From: Puniceicoccaceae bacterium
GTDB lineage: Bacteria; Verrucomicrobiota; Verrucomicrobiia; Opitutales; Coraliomargaritaceae
Direction of reading: 5' to 3'
Length of the DNA stretch: 64,000 bases
Assembly: GCA_018402305.1 (NCBI GenBank)
Contig: JAGYJE010000003.1
Span: forward strand, 62,001-126,000
Shown: piece by piece, positions 62,865-64,000 of the stretch
Layout of the letters: each line of letters opens with the position of its first letter
Position numbering within the stretch: position 1 is the stretch's first letter
Program-made: the position numbers and the translations under genes
Notes under the pieces: generated by a model
The model's input: the letters and a program-made list of their open reading frames with translations, nothing else
Database searches by the model: none
What the model was told of the DNA's origin: nothing

Positions 62865-64000
62865 ATGGGAAGACGAATACGGCGATTGGTATCGAAAAAA
62901 TCTACAGTTATTCACCATGCGATGAGTCGTATTGTGGGTGGGCAGATGCTTTTGGGTGACCGGGAGAAGGAGGTGCTGCGGCGTCTGCTCTGGCGTGTGG
63001 CGGATTTTCAGGTGGGAGGTGCTGACTGTATCACGATCATGAGCAACCATCCATGTGCTGGCACGGGTGCCGGAAGGACCGGGCGGTCTCGGATGCGGAA
63101 CTTTTGCGCTTTAAGAGGCTCACCGCGAAGCCGACGCGGCAACAGCGTCTTTGCGCGCTTTGAGACAGCTCTGCGAGAGGGCACGGATGAGGCGGTGAAG
63201 TGGTGCGGCGAAGCTTTATTAGCCGGATGCATGATCTATCAGAGTTAGAAAACGCTGAAGCAGCGCTTTTCGATTTGGTATAACCGGAACCAGCGAATCG
63301 TCTGGGGACCTTGTGGATGGACCGTTTTAAGAGTGTACTGGTGGAGGAAGAAGGCAATCCGCGCAGACGATGGCGGCGCCACATCGACCTGAACGGTCGG
63401 GCGGGGCTGGTGGAGGATCCGAAGGATTACACCGCTGGTGCGGCTAGGTGGAGGCGGCGGGGAATCGAAGGCACAGCGTGGGCTGAGGTGGTTTGGGCGA
63501 CCCATGCAGTGGCGCGAGCTACGGGATGCAGGTGGTGAGCTCGGGATGCGGGTGGCGCGACTACGGGATGCGGGTGGCGAGATGCGGGATGCGATCCGGG
63601 GTGCGGGATGCGGGTGGCGAGCTACAGGATCAGTGGGGAATGCGGGATGCGGGTGGTGAGCTACGGATGTGGGATCCGGGGTGTGGGATGGGTAGCGAGA
63701 TGCGGGATGCGGGATCCGGATGGGATACGGGAGAACGGGGCGCGCTGAAGTCGGCTTTGGCGGCACCAGTCGATCTTTGGGCGGGCTTCCCGGGGATTGT
63801 CGGGGAAGCGGATCGACCGGGCAACGGCGGAGCGGGTTTCGAATGAGGAGAATGACGCCGAGACTACCGATTTCATCCATGCGCCGCCAGTACATTATTC
63901 AGACGGAGCAGCTGGGCACAGCAGAGTTTCAAGTCCGTAGCAACGCGAGCTTGGCAGGCGGGACGTGGGCGGCGGCATCCGGTGGCAGTGCGGGCGGCGA
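62865..64000 (+). pseudogene. decayed RAYT copy (frameshifted), continues past window end
   Basis: Third RAYT of the window, related to the gene at 27587. The first about 46 codons (MGRRIRRLV-KKSTVIHHAM then SRIVGGQMLLGDREKEVL) are nearly identical to that gene, as is the preceding T-rich GGTTGACTT block. After VADF the frame breaks: two bases are lost within the HFH codons, two more in GCCGGAGAAGG, and there is an in-frame TAG near 63246. Many small deletions follow. Recognisable pieces (MDRFKSVLVE, EDPKDY, LAA) fall in different frames. It carries its own tandem repeats (63519-63735), and a match to the C-terminal coding region continues to the end. Confidence 0.88.
63519..63735. repeat. 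degenerate 21-bp tandem repeats in the decayed RAYT
   Basis: About nine to ten units of a GATGCGGG-rich 21-bp repeat, same family as 28247-28372 but longer and less regular. GATGCGGGATCCGG occurs at 63706-63719 and GGGATCCGGG at 63671-63680. Frame is not kept throughout. Confidence 0.85.

Overview
The window looks like a chromosomal segment of a Gram-negative bacterium of the phylum Verrucomicrobiota, probably near the Opitutae/Puniceicoccales. The best marker is a 52-residue basic protein (23114-23272, minus) of the Chlamydiae/Verrucomicrobia 'small basic protein' family. The type II secretion cluster, Bat operon, UppP and Tat-exported superoxide dismutase fit a didermic cell, and many genes lack a clear Shine-Dalgarno sequence. 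The placement rests on recognised families, not on a tree.

Layout. 1-770 is the 3' part of a REP-associated tyrosine transposase (RAYT). 836-7731 is housekeeping: malate dehydrogenase, DAHP synthase, a YgfZ-like folate protein, HU, leuC-leuD, then an ExbB/ExbD pair. 7778-15853 (minus) is a type II secretion operon, gspG-H-I-J-K-L-M-D plus a GspC-like gene, without gspE or gspF. 16077-20392 is a MoxR / DUF58 / TgpA-like transglutaminase module. 20379-25607 (minus) holds tsaE, thiL, xthA, the small basic protein, ruvA, dapB and dapA. 25800-27465 is a glycosyltransferase overlapping a low-molecular-weight phosphatase. 27587-28723 is a full-length RAYT with an in-frame tandem repeat. 28772-36972 (minus) is a Bat-type operon (MoxR, DUF58, DUF4381-like, two VWA proteins, BatD, BatE-like), with a large hairpin repeat between moxR and the DUF58 gene.

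37079-39446 carries an NtrC-type regulator and an orphan PBP-like protein. 39531-45732 is tRNA-Gly(GCC) followed by a ribosomal operon from rplC to rplX; it contains one unrelated exported-protein gene and lacks rpsJ in front and rplE behind. 45832-54616 is mixed: a CNNM/CBS membrane protein, a PEGA lipoprotein ending in a 12-bp tandem repeat, gcvH, Tat-SOD, a RibBA whose GTP cyclohydrolase half is degenerate, PilT-like ATPase, argH, a CvfB-like S1 protein and a polyprenyl synthase. 54621-57612 holds a DUF4013 membrane protein, an unknown exported protein and a class IV aminotransferase. 57768-61859 is mcsA-mcsB-clpC. uppP follows, and from 62865 to the window end there is a decayed third RAYT.

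The most interesting pattern is the repeat family linking the RAYTs to an intergenic hairpin: a 15-base word occurs inside the intact RAYT reading frame (28286-28300) and in the hairpin (35907-35921), and 14 of its bases recur in the decayed RAYT (63706-63719). No stretch of more than 300 bases lacks a gene. The longest gaps (3938-4180, 15854-16076, 22841-23113, 46897-47098, 56496-56733) hold only the promoters, terminators or repeats listed, or nothing I can recognise.
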